Source of the DNA: Erinaceus europaeus
Lineage: Eukaryota; Chordata; Mammalia; Eulipotyphla; Erinaceidae
Direction: 5' to 3'
DNA length: 64,000 nucleotides
Assembly: GCF_950295315.1 (NCBI RefSeq)
Contig: NC_080171.1
Location: forward strand, 99,053,445 to 99,117,444
Position numbers and translations under genes: made by a program. Below the pieces are notes generated by a model. The model saw only the letters and a list, made by a program, of their open reading frames with translations. It made no database searches and was not told the DNA's origin. Each line of letters opens with the position of its first letter. Position 1 is the stretch's first letter. Shown here piece by piece: positions 1 to 10,593 of this stretch.

Positions 1-45
1 CCAGTGCAGGTACCGAGCCCCAGCAATAACCCTGGAGGCAAAAAT
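1..45 (+). mobile_element. SINE-A tail (cut by window edge)
   Basis: 'gtgcaggtaccgagccccag' followed by 'caataaccctggaggcaaaa' is the 3' end of the long SINE-A variant. Confidence 0.8.
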
Positions 46-235
46 AAAATAAGCTATAGAAAAAAATAATAGTTAACCCATATCTGCAACTTTAGTAGAA
101 CTACTGTAGCTTACAATGGGGGCGGGCATTGGGGATTCAGAACACTAGTTGTGGGAATGCCGTGGAGCTGTACCCCTGTTATCTTGTAATTTTATAAATC
201 AATATTAAATAACTAATAATAATTTATAAAAGGAT
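46..235 (+). mobile_element. LINE 3' end fragment (type 'aaatcaatattaaat')
   Basis: It contains 'tgtacccctgttatcttgta' and ends with 'aatcaatattaaataactaa', shared with copies at 28.4, 31.9 and 52.7 kb. This is probably the 3' UTR of a LINE. Confidence 0.6.
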
Positions 236-905
236 TGGAGGGGGCAGGCAGTGGTGCACGAGGTTAAGTTAAGTGCACATAGTAGGAAGCACAAGGACCC
301 ACACAAGGATCCCGCTTTCAGCCCCTACCTCCCCACCTGCAAGGGTTGTTGCTTCAGAAGTGGTAAAGCAGGTGTACAGGTATCTTTCTCTCCCTCTCTC
401 TAGTTCCCCTCCTCTCTCAATTTCTGTCTGGCCTATGCAAAAAAAAAAAAAAAAAATTAAGTAAAAAATGGCCACCAGGGAGTAGGGCGGTGGCGCAGTG
501 GGTTAAGCGCACGTGGCGCAAAGCGCTGGGACCGGCATAAGGATCCCAGTTCAAGCCCCCGGCTTCCCACTTGCAGGGGAGTCGCTTCACGGGCGGTGAA
601 GCAGGTCTGCAGGTGTCTATCTTTCTCTCCCCTCTCTCTCTGTCTTCCCCTCCTCTCTCCATTTCTCTCTGTCCTATCCAACAACAAAGCACCATCAACA
701 ATGGCAATAATAACCGCAACGAGGCTGCAACAACTAGGGCAACAAAAAGGGGGAAAAATGGCCTCCAGGAGCGGTGGATTCATGGTGCAGGCACCGAGCC
801 CAGCAATAACCCTGGAGGAAAAAAAAAAAAAAGAAAAAAAAATGGCCACCAGGAGCAGTGAATTTGTAGTAGTGTAGGCACCAAGCCTCAACCCTGGGGG
901 GGCGG
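236..905 (+). mobile_element. SINE-A, split by another SINE-A
   Basis: Head and middle occupy 236-479 and the tail resumes at 841-905 ('aatggccaccaggagcagtg'). The interruption is the insertion at 480-831. Confidence 0.85.
480..831 (+). mobile_element. SINE-A, full length, nested
   Basis: A full-length copy from 'gagtagggcggtggcgcag' to the poly(A) end. It duplicates 'aaaaaatggccaccagg' on both sides (463-479 and about 835-851). Confidence 0.88.
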
Positions 906-1226
906 GGGGACGACAATGGGCAGATAGATAAATATAATAGTCAACCTATACTTGTCTATATCTGTGATCTTGGGAAAAATATTGCATTTTTTTCTCTCTC
1001 TTTGTTTTTTTATACATCAGGGCACTGATTAGCTCTGTAGCTCTGTCCTATGGTGGCTCAGGGTAGGGCAGACTTTGGAGCCTCAGGCATGAGAGTCTAC
1101 TAAGCTATCTACCCCCATTTTTTTTTTTTCTAGTGAAGTTTCCAGTGGAGTGAGTGGGATCACAGAAGTCTGGTTTCTATAATTTTTTTGGTCATTTTGT
1201 AAATCACATTAAATGACTAATAAAAA
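906..1226 (+). mobile_element. LINE 3' end fragment with nested SINE-B
   Basis: 'agtcaacctatacttg', 'tttccagtggagtgagtggg' and 'aatcacattaaatgactaat' match the LINE 3' ends elsewhere in the window. It is interrupted at 1003-1117. Confidence 0.6.
1003..1117 (-). mobile_element. SINE-B
   Basis: On the - strand: 'gggggtagatagcttagtag', then 'actctcatgcctgaggctcc'. Confidence 0.75.
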
Positions 1227-1689
1227 AACTAAAATGAAAAAAGAAAAATATTCATTTATAAAAATTCCTTTGACTATATGATTAACATATATCAGTTTAG
1301 TTGGGAAAAAAAGAAAAGCAGCTATAGGTTGTATATATGGGGAAAAGACGAGAAAGACACATACCATAGTATTTATCATGGAGAGGTACATTTTTGTTTC
1401 TCTTGTTTTCTGCATTGCACTAATCTGGACTTTTGTAATTAGAAAAGAGTATTAAAATGTTTAAAGCTATGTTGATTCTTACCTAGTGGTGTCTTTCTTA
1501 TCTTTTCGCCATCTCCTTCAACATGGCCCTAGCTCAGATGTCTGCCTCTCACCATTGTATCCATTTGCTGATAGTATCCTTGCCCTGTAAAAGGATATAG
1601 CCTGTCACTCCTCTGCTTAGAAGCTTAGTGTCTTCTCTGTAGCTCCTTCTTATTTTGTTCACTTAGGCTTTATATAATCTGTATTTTTA

Positions 1690-1966
1690 ATTTTTAAAAA
1701 TTTTAAATATTTATTCCCTTTAGTCACCCTTGTTGTTTTATTGTAGTTATTATTGTTGTTATTGACGTTGTCATTGCTGGATAGGATAGAAATGGAGAGA
1801 GGAGGGGAAGACAGAGAGGGGAGAGAAAGATAGACACCTGCAGACCTGCTTCACCACCTGTGAAGCGACTCCCCTGCAGGTGGGGAGCCGGGGGCTTGAA
1901 CCGGGGTCCTTATGCCAGTCCTTGCACTTTGTGCCATGTGTGCTTAACCCGCTGTGCTACCGTCCA
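1690..1966 (-). mobile_element. SINE-A
   Basis: On the - strand it runs from 'ggacggtagcacagcgggtt' to the CAA-rich tail, with the B-box-like 'ggttcaagcccccgg'. Confidence 0.88.
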
Positions 1967-2315
1967 TAATCTGGTTTTTATCTCCTCCAGTTTCACTCTC
2001 CCTCACTAACTTCACCCCACAGAGCACCTGCAGCATCAGTCCTGGAAGCCTTCTTGATTGCTGGTGCCATATATAGTCACACATCATTTCTATCTTTACC
2101 TCTTAAAGTCTGCTCAACCTTCCTCTTCCAAGAAGATTTCCACTGTCACTCCTTTCCCCATATTCCGTCATTTGATTTGGACTCCTATGACCAGCATTCA
2201 CCAGCTGACTTCTAATATGATTTCTGGAGGATTCTGCCTCCTTCTTTGATCTTCTCTATATCAGGCAAGGACTCACAGTGTCTAGAGCCTGCACAGAGCA
2301 AAGGCTTCATGACAG

Positions 2316-2440
2316 CTGGGGAGATAGCATAATGGTTGTGCAAACAACTTTCATACCTGAGGCTCAGAGCTGCCAGGTTCATTCCCCAGCAACACTGTAA
2401 CCCAGAGCTGAGTAGTGCTTTGACAAAGCAAACAAACAAG
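2316..2440 (+). mobile_element. SINE-B
   Basis: 'ctggggagatagcataatgg' then 'cctgaggctcagagctgcca' and 'cccagagctgagtagtgctt'. Confidence 0.8.
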
Positions 2441-3247
2441 CAATCAAACTCCAACTTAAGAGTCAGTTTCGCTATGTTTCACAATTATGCCTTAAATGTG
2501 TGCTTTTTTTTTTTTTTTTTGGTATGTAGGAATCTATTAATTTTTTAATGTGAATTATCCTTAAGATTTGTGGCATTAAAATGTGTGCATTATTAAAACA
2601 CAGGATTTATAGACATGTCATTGGTATCTAGAGTATCTTTCTTCCTTTACTAGTTAACTTTTGAGTCAATTTTTAAGTTAATTTTAGGCAAGTTCTTAGA
2701 AAAAAATGATTCTACAGAGGAAACATAGGCATGTCCTGAAAGCAAACACAAATCATTGTTCCGAAAATCTTTTTCTATACTGCTTCCTAATATTAAAAAA
2801 ATTATTCTTTGCTATTTTCCTTGTGTGCAGAGTGATGGCATTTCAGTAAGGAAGATACATTTGATTGTTGTGGTAAATTTGCTTCAACTATGGAGTATCC
2901 TTAACCATTTTTTCTTTGTAAAATTGAGAAGTTTTAGATGTCTTGCTTTCCTTTTAAAGTCTACACACCCCTTGTTCTCTGTCCACTCATTCCCCTTTCT
3001 TTTTAATGATCATTGCACTCTTAGACATCTGGGTTTCCCATAGAAGTGTTGTTACACTGGAAAAACATAAACAAGAAATTGCTTCCCTGTATTTCTTGGC
3101 ATGAAGCCCCTTCTGTGTTTCACTGAGGTATCATGGGATCAGCTATGTAGGTGGTAGATGACTTTCTTGTTCCAGTAAAGGACTCAGGACTAAAGGATGG
3201 CCTTTTATGAGAGGTAAAACATGACTGACGTCCTTTTGGCATATGCT

Positions 3248-3275
3248 AAAAACAACAACAACAACAACAACAAAA
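3248..3275 (+). repeat. (AAC)n microsatellite
   Basis: A run of AAC units. Confidence 0.9.
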
Positions 3276-3351
3276 CCGTAAAGCTGTATTGCCTTATGGA
3301 ACTTTGAAAGATGATTTCATATCATTTAAGGTATTGGGTGAAATTGTCTTT

Positions 3352-3400
3352 TTAAATTTATTAGTCATGTATTTTTACATAGAGACATAGAAGCAAAAGG

Positions 3401-3445
<45 letters not shown>

Positions 3446-3562
3446 AGGGAGAGAACCATAGCAGTTGAGCTTCCTTCGGTGTGATGGGAGCTGGCTTTAA
3501 CCTGGGCTATGTACATGACAGAGAAGCACACTATCCAAGTGGGCTATTTCACCAACCTGGGT
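3352..3562 (-). mobile_element. SINE-C with expanded (GA)n
   Basis: On the - strand: 'gaaatagcccacttggatag' and 'catgtacatagcccaggtta'. The GA run 3402-3451 replaces the CT-rich middle. Confidence 0.75.
3402..3451 (+). repeat. (GA)n microsatellite
   Basis: About 20 GA units followed by GGGA units, within SINE-C. Confidence 0.9.
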
Positions 3563-4010
3563 GAAATGGTCTTAAAAGATTAAATCTGTCATAGTTGTCC
3601 AAGTATTGATGAGTCCATCTTGTCTCAAATCAGGCTGAGGATATGGATCTCATGTGTGGCACTTCAGGATGCTTGCTTAGCCTTTTTTCCCATTTGTTTT
3701 ATCTATCCATCCACCCATGGTTTCTCCATAACTGGAGTTCTGAGCAGGAGTCCTGCCTGACTCATCACAGAATCCCCCAGTGTGCCTTTAGTGGGACTTG
3801 TGTCTTATGGGTGTTGACATTATTTGTCTCTCTTGCACCACTGTGCTTTTTGGGAAAGTGGTACTGAGAATATAGGACCCATTTGCAAGGGTGGGTGTCA
3901 AGAAGCATTTGACCTCATGCAGCCCTAGGCTCCGCTCTCCAATTTCCTAGCCTCTTTAGAAATCCCACAGTAGTGGTGTCTTTGGTGGTCCAGCATTTAA
4001 CAACTTTTTG

Positions 4011-4035
4011 TATGTGTGTGTATGTGTGTGTGTGT
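4011..4035 (+). promoter_or_regulatory. TG-rich tract at the RALGPS1 acceptor
   Basis: Alternating TG with one TA interruption ends 12 bp before the AG acceptor of the exon at 4048. It takes the place of a pyrimidine tract. A UG-rich tract at this position can bind TDP-43-type proteins and promote exon skipping. Confidence 0.5.
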
Positions 4036-4047
4036 TTGACTCTACAG

Positions 4048-4137
4048 GTCAGTTTTTGGGTTGTACGAGAAATTCTAACAGCACAGACTTTAAAAATAAG
4101 GGCAGAAATCCTGAGCCATTTTGTGAAAATAGCCAAG
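4048..4137 (+). CDS. RALGPS1: RALGPS1 exon, RasGEF domain (part 1 in window)
   Basis: This 90-bp internal exon encodes 30 residues beginning [10 protein letters not shown] and ending SHFVKIAK. It corresponds to about residues 101-130 of mammalian RALGPS1, in the CDC25-like RasGEF domain that loads GTP onto RalA/RalB. The acceptor is 'ctctacag' at 4040-4047 and the donor is 'gtaagc' at 4138. Both boundaries are phase 0, so skipping would remove 30 residues without a frameshift. The acceptor lies just after a TG-rich run rather than a normal pyrimidine tract, and a long CCCTCT repeat starts about 36 bp after the donor. The reading frame joins directly to the exon at 6784. Family identity rests on recalled protein sequence; the match is essentially residue for residue. 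Confidence 0.95.
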
Positions 4138-4173
4138 GTAAGCTGATTTTTTTTTTAATCCTTTCCCTTCTCC

Positions 4174-4269
4174 CCTCTCCCTCTCCCTCTCCCTCTCCCT
4201 CTCCCTCTCCCTCTCCCTCTCCCTCTCCCTCTCCCTCTCCCTCTCCCTCTCCCTCTCCCTCTCCCTCTC
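4174..4269 (+). repeat. (CCCTCT)n repeat
   Basis: About 16 hexamer units, starting about 36 bp after the donor of the exon at 4048. The RNA would be a long CU-rich tract, a possible PTB/PCBP target. Confidence 0.92.
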
Positions 4270-6783
4270 AATGTTTTTTTCTCAGTGCTTTGGGACCTGT
4301 TAGAGTTCAAACAGGGTACCATGACCTGACATGCCTAGGCAGAGGTAGCTACAGGACCAGTCTGGACACCTACTTGCCCCTCCACCCCTCTACCGTTACT
4401 AATGGCATAGTGGCATGCCCCACCCACCCTCTAATCTTAACAGCTGACCATTTTTCTATCTGACCTTTCATAGGCTCTCCATGATGCCATGGGGCTATCC
4501 CTGAGATCCCTTCACCGTATTACTTCAGCTAGTGCTGAGCTGATGGATCATAATAGCATTGATGTTTATGATACCATCACATCCCACACAATTTTGTCCC
4601 TAGTCAGCACAGCTGATCCCACCCCTTCCTGGTACGGTTTGTCCTTGTTAGTTACTGGGCACTGTGCTCATCTTTTCCCTAATCTGTGCCCTCCTGCGAG
4701 CCTTCCTGGAGCACTGTGATCACTTATGTGCCCTTGCTAACTTTCCCCTGTGCACATCTGACCACCACAGTTGTTTGACTTAGCATAGCACCACTCCGTT
4801 TACTACTGCTTTGCGTGTGCTTGTTGTCTTCTTACCCAGACTGCAGGCCAGCTAATCTTTCCTGAAGCCCCTCCTAAGCTCGGAACCATAGCAGGTGCTT
4901 TATTGAAACTGTCATATCCCATGCTCTGGAATGATTATTATTATCCCATTGCCAGAGGAGGGAAGGAAGGCTTAGAGAGTGAGGTGTACATAGCAAGGTG
5001 ATTGGAGCCTATCTCTGCCTTCAGGGCAGCTACTCCACTGCCTCTCACAGGAAGGAGAATGTTGTCCTTCTGTAACTATGTAAGGGGCCTTCTATCTTGT
5101 GTATCCTGAAGCATATAGAACCATGATGGGCCTAGTATAATATGAGTTGCAGACAGTGAGTTCTGTGCTGGGACATGAAAGTGGGTATATTAGAAACCTC
5201 CTCTAGACTCATTTTGGAAATGAGTTTATGGTCTCCAGCTAAGAAATTTAAAATGATCCCTCCTTAATTCTGCCATCGTCTGAGGGTGAATTCTCATGCT
5301 GGCACTGTGCCTGGTTCTTGTGCAGACCCCTCCTTTCTCTGGGGTTTTGTTTTCCAATCTACAATTTGAAAGGAATGGATTAGGTAATCTCCCAGAAGCC
5401 TTACAAGAAATTCTGTGACAGGTATAGCAAATCAGATGCACAGGCCAAAGTCCTTTCAAAGAACCTGCTGTTTACACATGAGAAACAATTAGATGTTGTT
5501 ACAAGACATATGAAATGTAGTAATTTATACACCAGTGGATTAATCTCCAAGTTGGATCTCAACTGTGAGGATAAGGCATAGGGACTTTTAATTTTATTTG
5601 CCTCTGCTGTGTGCTTAGTGCTGGGTTAGATACTAGGGTTAGTAGATAAAACTTCATACTTGCTGTCAGGGAGTACAGTCTAGGGTGAGAGAGACACATG
5701 TAAAAAGCAAGTAGAATTCAGTGTGCTGAGGCAATACAGACTTGTTGGGAAACCCAGGTGGGAATTTCTACCCTGCTTGATTTGGGAACATGGCCAAGAA
5801 AGGCATCTAACTAAGGGAGGTGGCATCTGAGCTCAGAGGTACCAGGTCAAGTGTTGGAAGGAGTGGGATCAGTCTTCCTGAGAAGGAAACCCACAGCACT
5901 CATCTGGTGTTGTTCGTTGGTCTAGGCAGGTGACTTGCTGTCTCATGAAGTTTAAGTGTCATGGTTCCATCCTCCTCTAAAACATGGGGACACCAAGCTT
6001 CAGGGGGTTAGTTAATATGCTGAGGGACACACAAGTAATGAGAGTCAGGATGACAGACAGGTCTCATAGTTCCAAATGGAGAATCTACTTGCTAACCCTA
6101 AACTTCATTGACTCCCAAGAATGAGCAACAGAACCCCAGGCCTGGTAGTAGGTATTCCTCAGCATACGACCAAAAGCAGAACAGTTACATTTTTCTGCAC
6201 TTACTCTCCTCTCTGTCTCTTTCTGTTACTCTCCATGGTAAGGAACTTGTCTGAGGCTGAATTGAATCCAAATGTTCTCACTAATTTGGGGGCTGGTTCA
6301 AAGGAACACAGTTGATTGGGAAGCCTAAACCCTGCCTTCCCAGCTGGGAGGGATTATGCAGATTGAGACCATCTCTCCCAGCCTCTCTTTCCGGGTGTTA
6401 AGGCAATCACAGAGGACCCATGTTGATATTGTTGGCACACCTGAGATTTCAGTTTACAAAAGCCTGCTGGGACAGTTTAGAGTCATCTAAAAAAAAAGAA
6501 CATAAAGACAGATATCAAACCTTATCCTGAGCCCTGTTTCTGTCAACAACCAGACTGGTCAATTGATGAAATTACACAAGTGTTTTAGGTGCAGACTCAC
6601 CTTTTGATAATGTGAAAAAAGATCATACGGTTTCTATGAAATTCCTAGAGCTATATTTTCTACATGAGATATTTTTAAGTGCAATTGAATTTCATTTAGG
6701 ACATTTGGTAGCACTTGAGCATGTTTTTGTTCTGCTGTTTATAGCAGCAAAGTAATCTATTCCATATCTTTTTTTTCCCCCAG
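4270..6783. other. RALGPS1 intron with ancient repeats
   Basis: There is no gene. 4935-5045 and 5945-6100 resemble MIR on the - strand. 5570-5900 resembles an L2-type ancient repeat ('ctgctgtgtgcttagtgctg' then 'tggcatctgagctcagaggt'). The remainder looks unique. Confidence 0.45.
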
Positions 6784-6876
6784 AAACTTCTAGAACTCAA
6801 CAACCTTCATTCTCTTATGTCTGTGGTGTCAGCATTACAAAGTGCACCTATCTTCAGGCTGACAAAAACCTGGGCT
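6784..6876 (+). CDS. RALGPS1: RALGPS1 exon, RasGEF domain (part 2 in window)
   Basis: This 93-bp exon encodes 31 residues, [11 protein letters not shown] through FRLTKTWA (about residues 131-161 of RALGPS1). It contains the [12 protein letters not shown] helix typical of CDC25-like exchange domains, which forms part of the Ral-binding core. A strong pyrimidine tract 'tttttttcccccag' precedes it and the donor is 'gtaagt'. Both phases are 0. The next exon begins LLNRKDKT, which continues the protein. No stop codon or frame damage is seen. Confidence 0.96.
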
Positions 6877-8383
6877 GTAAGTTAATCTCCCTGAATGATT
6901 CCTTTGATAAGGAGCATCATTTCACTGTCATTTCCTCATACCCCAGAGTCTTTTTCCTGAATGTTGCCTTTTTATCATTGACAGCGGATTACTTTGGGCT
7001 ATTGACATGTTCCCTGGCATCCTCTCTCCTTCACTGAGCCTCAGCCCCATTTGGGGACAGTGACATTGTTAGGGGAAATGACATGTGTGGGGTCAGAAGC
7101 CCTGCTAGAATGGACTTCCTGGGCTCTGTGACATCATTGTGATGACTGGGTCAATGGCCATGACTTCTGCCCTCTTGGCTGGCTCCAGACTGCCCTTGGG
7201 AAGGTCTCTGGGCTGATGGTTCACAGCTGCCCTGCATTGCTAGCCACATAGCTAGCAGTTTCTCTGGGGAAATCTGTGACCCTCATGTAGGGAAAATGCT
7301 GTTTTTTTTTCCTGAAGGCCATGGATAATTTCAACTCAGAGGTGGAGTCTGATAGTTATATAATTAAGTCTGTAGGAAAGTTTTTCTGCTGTAAAAATAT
7401 TTTTAAAATATCCCAGACCTCTTTATCCTCCTTAGCTTGGCACAGTGCCCAACATGGGGGAAGTAATTGCTATTTCCATAGCTCGTTAGCATTCACCTCC
7501 TGGCCTGCCTGGTCCAAGGTCTCTGACAGTCACACAGCCCAAGCCTTTCAAGACCCGTTTATGTCTCATGGAACTGAAGGAAAGTATATGGAGTTGTCAG
7601 GTGTGCTTCTGCAACTCATTTCCGAAGTCTCTCTGCCAGCTTATAGAGCTGGACTCTGTTTCATACTTGACTACTTCAGTGACCTTTTAAACGTTTGGAA
7701 ATTATGCTGTAGGTGATCAGAAATAAGCCTTGCTTCTTTAAGTTCTCATTTTCTGTAGTTTAGCACCAGCAAGTGAAGTGAGAAGAATTAACCTGGAGTC
7801 AGAAAACTAGGTTGGCATTCGGGTATCATTTAGAGCCTGCCTTCTGCAGGGCTCATTTCCGCATGTTGACTCACAGAGGTTGGCCTAGATCAGTGATTTT
7901 CCACCAGTGCTTCGTAGGACCCTAGGGGTTCCTTGTAGTTGCCTCAGGGGCCAGCAAAGGCTGGAGAGAAGAAGAAAGGATGCCAGGCAGACAGTTTGGG
8001 CACTATTTCCACCAGAGCAGTTTTATGTGCCAGTTTTATGCACTGGGCCTTCTGGGTGAGTTTTTAGTTGAGCCATGGCTTGGGAGGTGGAGAATAAGTG
8101 TAAGTCATTGGTCTCTGTGGCTGCTCTGCCAGCCCTCAGTGATTCCCAAGTCCACTTAGCCATTAAGCTTTTTTCAAGTTGCTTGGAGATTATTTTCTAA
8201 ATGAATTTTCCATCATTTATGTGCTGTCTGCTTCTTGGACTGTTAGGAGCTTTGTGCGAATTTAAGGGAATGAATCATGGATCTCATGGTACGTGGACCT
8301 TACTGTCAGTAATACTGTGACTTTCAGTGACCCAATAAGGTGCACAGTGGTGTGAGGGCAGTAAAGAGTCAACACAGGGTTGG
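6877..8383. other. RALGPS1 intron, mostly unique
   Basis: No supported gene. An open frame at 7321-7716 has no recognisable domain. A MIR-like piece on + may lie at 7795-7930. Confidence 0.5.
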
Positions 8384-8655
8384 GGGCTGGGCGGTAGCGC
8401 AGTGGGTTAAGCCGACATGGCACAAAGTGCAAGGACCAGTGTAAGGATCCTGGTTAGAACCCCTGGCTCCCCACCTGCAGGGGGATTGCTTCACAGATGG
8501 TAAAGCAGGTCTGCAGGTGTCTATCATTCTCTCCCTCTCTCTGTCTTCCCCTCCTCTCTCTTTTTCTCTCTATCCTATCCAACAGCAACAGCAATGGCAA
8601 CAACAAGGGCAACAAAACAGAGAAAATGTCTTCCAGGAGCGGTGGATAAAAAAAG
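8384..8655 (+). mobile_element. SINE-A, 3'-shortened, first of a pair
   Basis: It starts at 'ggggctgggcggtagcgcag' and breaks off after 'ccaggagcggtggataaaaa' with a G run. 'agtcaacacagggt' lies before it. Confidence 0.85.
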
Positions 8656-8666
8656 GGGGGGGGGGA

Positions 8667-9000
8667 TTGGGCAGTGGCACAGCAGGTTAAGCGCACATGG
8701 TGTGAAGCACAGGAACCATTGTAGGGATCCCGATTCAAATTCCCAGCTCCCCACCTGCAAGGGGGGTTGCTTCACAAGTGGTACAGCAGGTCTGCAAGTG
8801 TCTATCTTTTTTCCCCTCTCTTTCTCCCTTCCTTTCTCGACTTCTCTCTGTCCTGTCCAACAGCAACAACAGCAGTGACAAAAAATAATAATAATGACAA
8901 CAACAAGGGCAACAAAGGGGAAAAAATAGCCTCCAGGAGCAGTGGATTTGTAGTGCAGGCATCAAGCCCCAGCAAAAACCCTGGAGGCAAAAAAAAAAAA
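8667..9000 (+). mobile_element. SINE-A, full length, second of a pair
   Basis: It runs from 'gggcagtggcacagcaggtt' to 'accctggaggcaaaaaaaaa'. It is followed by 'gtcaatacagggt', a near repeat of the site before the first copy. Confidence 0.85.
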
Positions 9001-9369
9001 AAGTGTCAATACAGGGTCTGGGGTGGCAGTGGCCTAACACAGAGCCGTGACCCACACATCGAGGGGATGAACCATCCATGAAGCTTTTGCTGGTGTTCTC
9101 TGCAGGGTGCTATGCACAGCCCAGGATGGTAAAATGGTAGAGCATTATCAGGTCAGTGCAATGCCTAGCAGCTTTCTGTGTGGCCTGACACAGCACTGCT
9201 GCAGAGTGGCCAAGTTGTCACTGCTGTTGATGGTTCCTTTCTGCAAAGAAAACAAACCTCCCACAGCTCCTCAGAGAGTGTGGAATAGAATATCCACTCA
9301 AGAACCACTCAGAAACACAGGCTTCCTCACATAACTCCATTCTAGGCCATATGGACCAACTGCCCTTCC

Positions 9370-9610
9370 TTATGGATGTGGTAGAATAAAACATGTGCCA
9401 GGCACTGTATAAAAGCTTTCCCCACATTAGCTCTTTTCCTATTGACAACTGCTTGCTGAGGCAGGTACTTATATCGCTGTCCATACAGAAAGGGAGATGA
9501 AGGGCCAGGGGGGAGGAACAATTTATGAAAGGTTTCTCAGCTAAAAAGCAGGCTTGGAATCAAAACTGAGCAGCTTGGCTCCAGAAACCCTGCTCTTAGC
9601 AACCATGCCC
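9370..9610 (-). repeat. MIR-like
   Basis: 'catgtgccaggcactgtata' then 'ttggaatcaaaactgagcag' follow the reversed MIR order. Confidence 0.55.
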
Positions 9611-10369
9611 TACTGAGCTGAACAAAGACAATTCCATCCTACTTGCTGTCACTCAGAATAAGAGCAAGGGGTTCTGTTTACTTTTTTCTCTCCTGTCCAG
9701 AGTCCTCTACTAGAAACTTTGAAGATGATTTTACCAATAGACTAGCAATGCCTGCCCAGGTCTTTGGGCCTCTGATCTGGCTGGGACTCCTGCTGATCTG
9801 GCACCTGGTCTATGGAGTAGAACAGAAAGGAAAGTCAGAGGACAGCCCATCAGGGAGGGCCCAGTTGCCAGGGAACTGGAAAGTTGTGCAACCAGACTTT
9901 GAGGACTCCCTCACAAAGTGTATTTTGACCACTCATTTCCCTGGTTAGTCCCAACCATGCTTCCACTGCTGCTCTAAACCCCTGGGGTGGACTGTTTTCT
10001 TAGCTGCCTTGGTGATTGTTTATAAGTGGGAGCTTGAGAAATACCAGGAAGCTGAGAGGACATATTACCAAAGACCAGGGGATCCAGAAAACCATGCATC
10101 TCTGTTATTTTTCTGAGAAGCCTCCCATTACCTCCCAAGGACTGAGAGCTATGGTTATCTTCTTGGTTACAGAGGGTCACTCACGGGGGGAAGGTGGGCA
10201 TATCCAGCATCCTAGAAAATAAGAATGGCACCTGCCAACTGTGGTATCAGGCAGAGAAGAGGTGAGATGCAAGGAGTAGATTATGACATGGAACCTCCAG
10301 GGTCACGTGGGGGAGCCATTTGCCACTGGCCAACCCACCATTCAACCTTTGTTTCAGACTGAACTCTTA
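9611..10369. other. RALGPS1 intron, no gene seen
   Basis: An open frame at 9643-9948 has a hydrophobic stretch but no recognised family and no flanking splice support. Confidence 0.5.
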
Positions 10370-10593
10370 TTTTTTAAAAACATTTATTTGTTTGTTTATT
10401 TATTTATTTATTACTGGATAGAGACAGAAATTGACAGGGGAGGAGGAGATAGAGGGAAAGAGACAGAGAGACACCTGCAGCCTTTTTTTCACCATTTGTG
10501 AGGCTTTCCCCCATAGGTGAAACCAAGAACTGAAACCCAGGTCTTTGCATACTGTAATGTGTGCGCTTAACCAGGTGAGCCACCAGCTGGCCC
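10370..10593 (-). mobile_element. SINE-A2
   Basis: On the - strand: 'gggccagctggtggctcacc', 'tggttaagcgcacacattac'. Confidence 0.8.

Larger units (their letters stand above)
1227..3247. other. RALGPS1 intron, no gene seen
   Basis: AT-rich unique sequence between the SINEs at 1690 and 2316. Neither strand shows a coding pattern or an exon fitting the preceding part of RALGPS1. Confidence 0.6.

Noticed and set aside
4008..4463. 151-residue frame with a long Ser-Pro repeat
   Set aside because: It is the CCCTCT simple repeat read in one frame; it also runs over the real RALGPS1 exon in the wrong frame.
7321..7716. 131-codon open frame in the RALGPS1 intron
   Set aside because: No recognisable domain and no splice or promoter support; length is compatible with chance.
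9643..9948. 101-codon frame with a hydrophobic segment
   Set aside because: No family recognised and no flanking exon signals.
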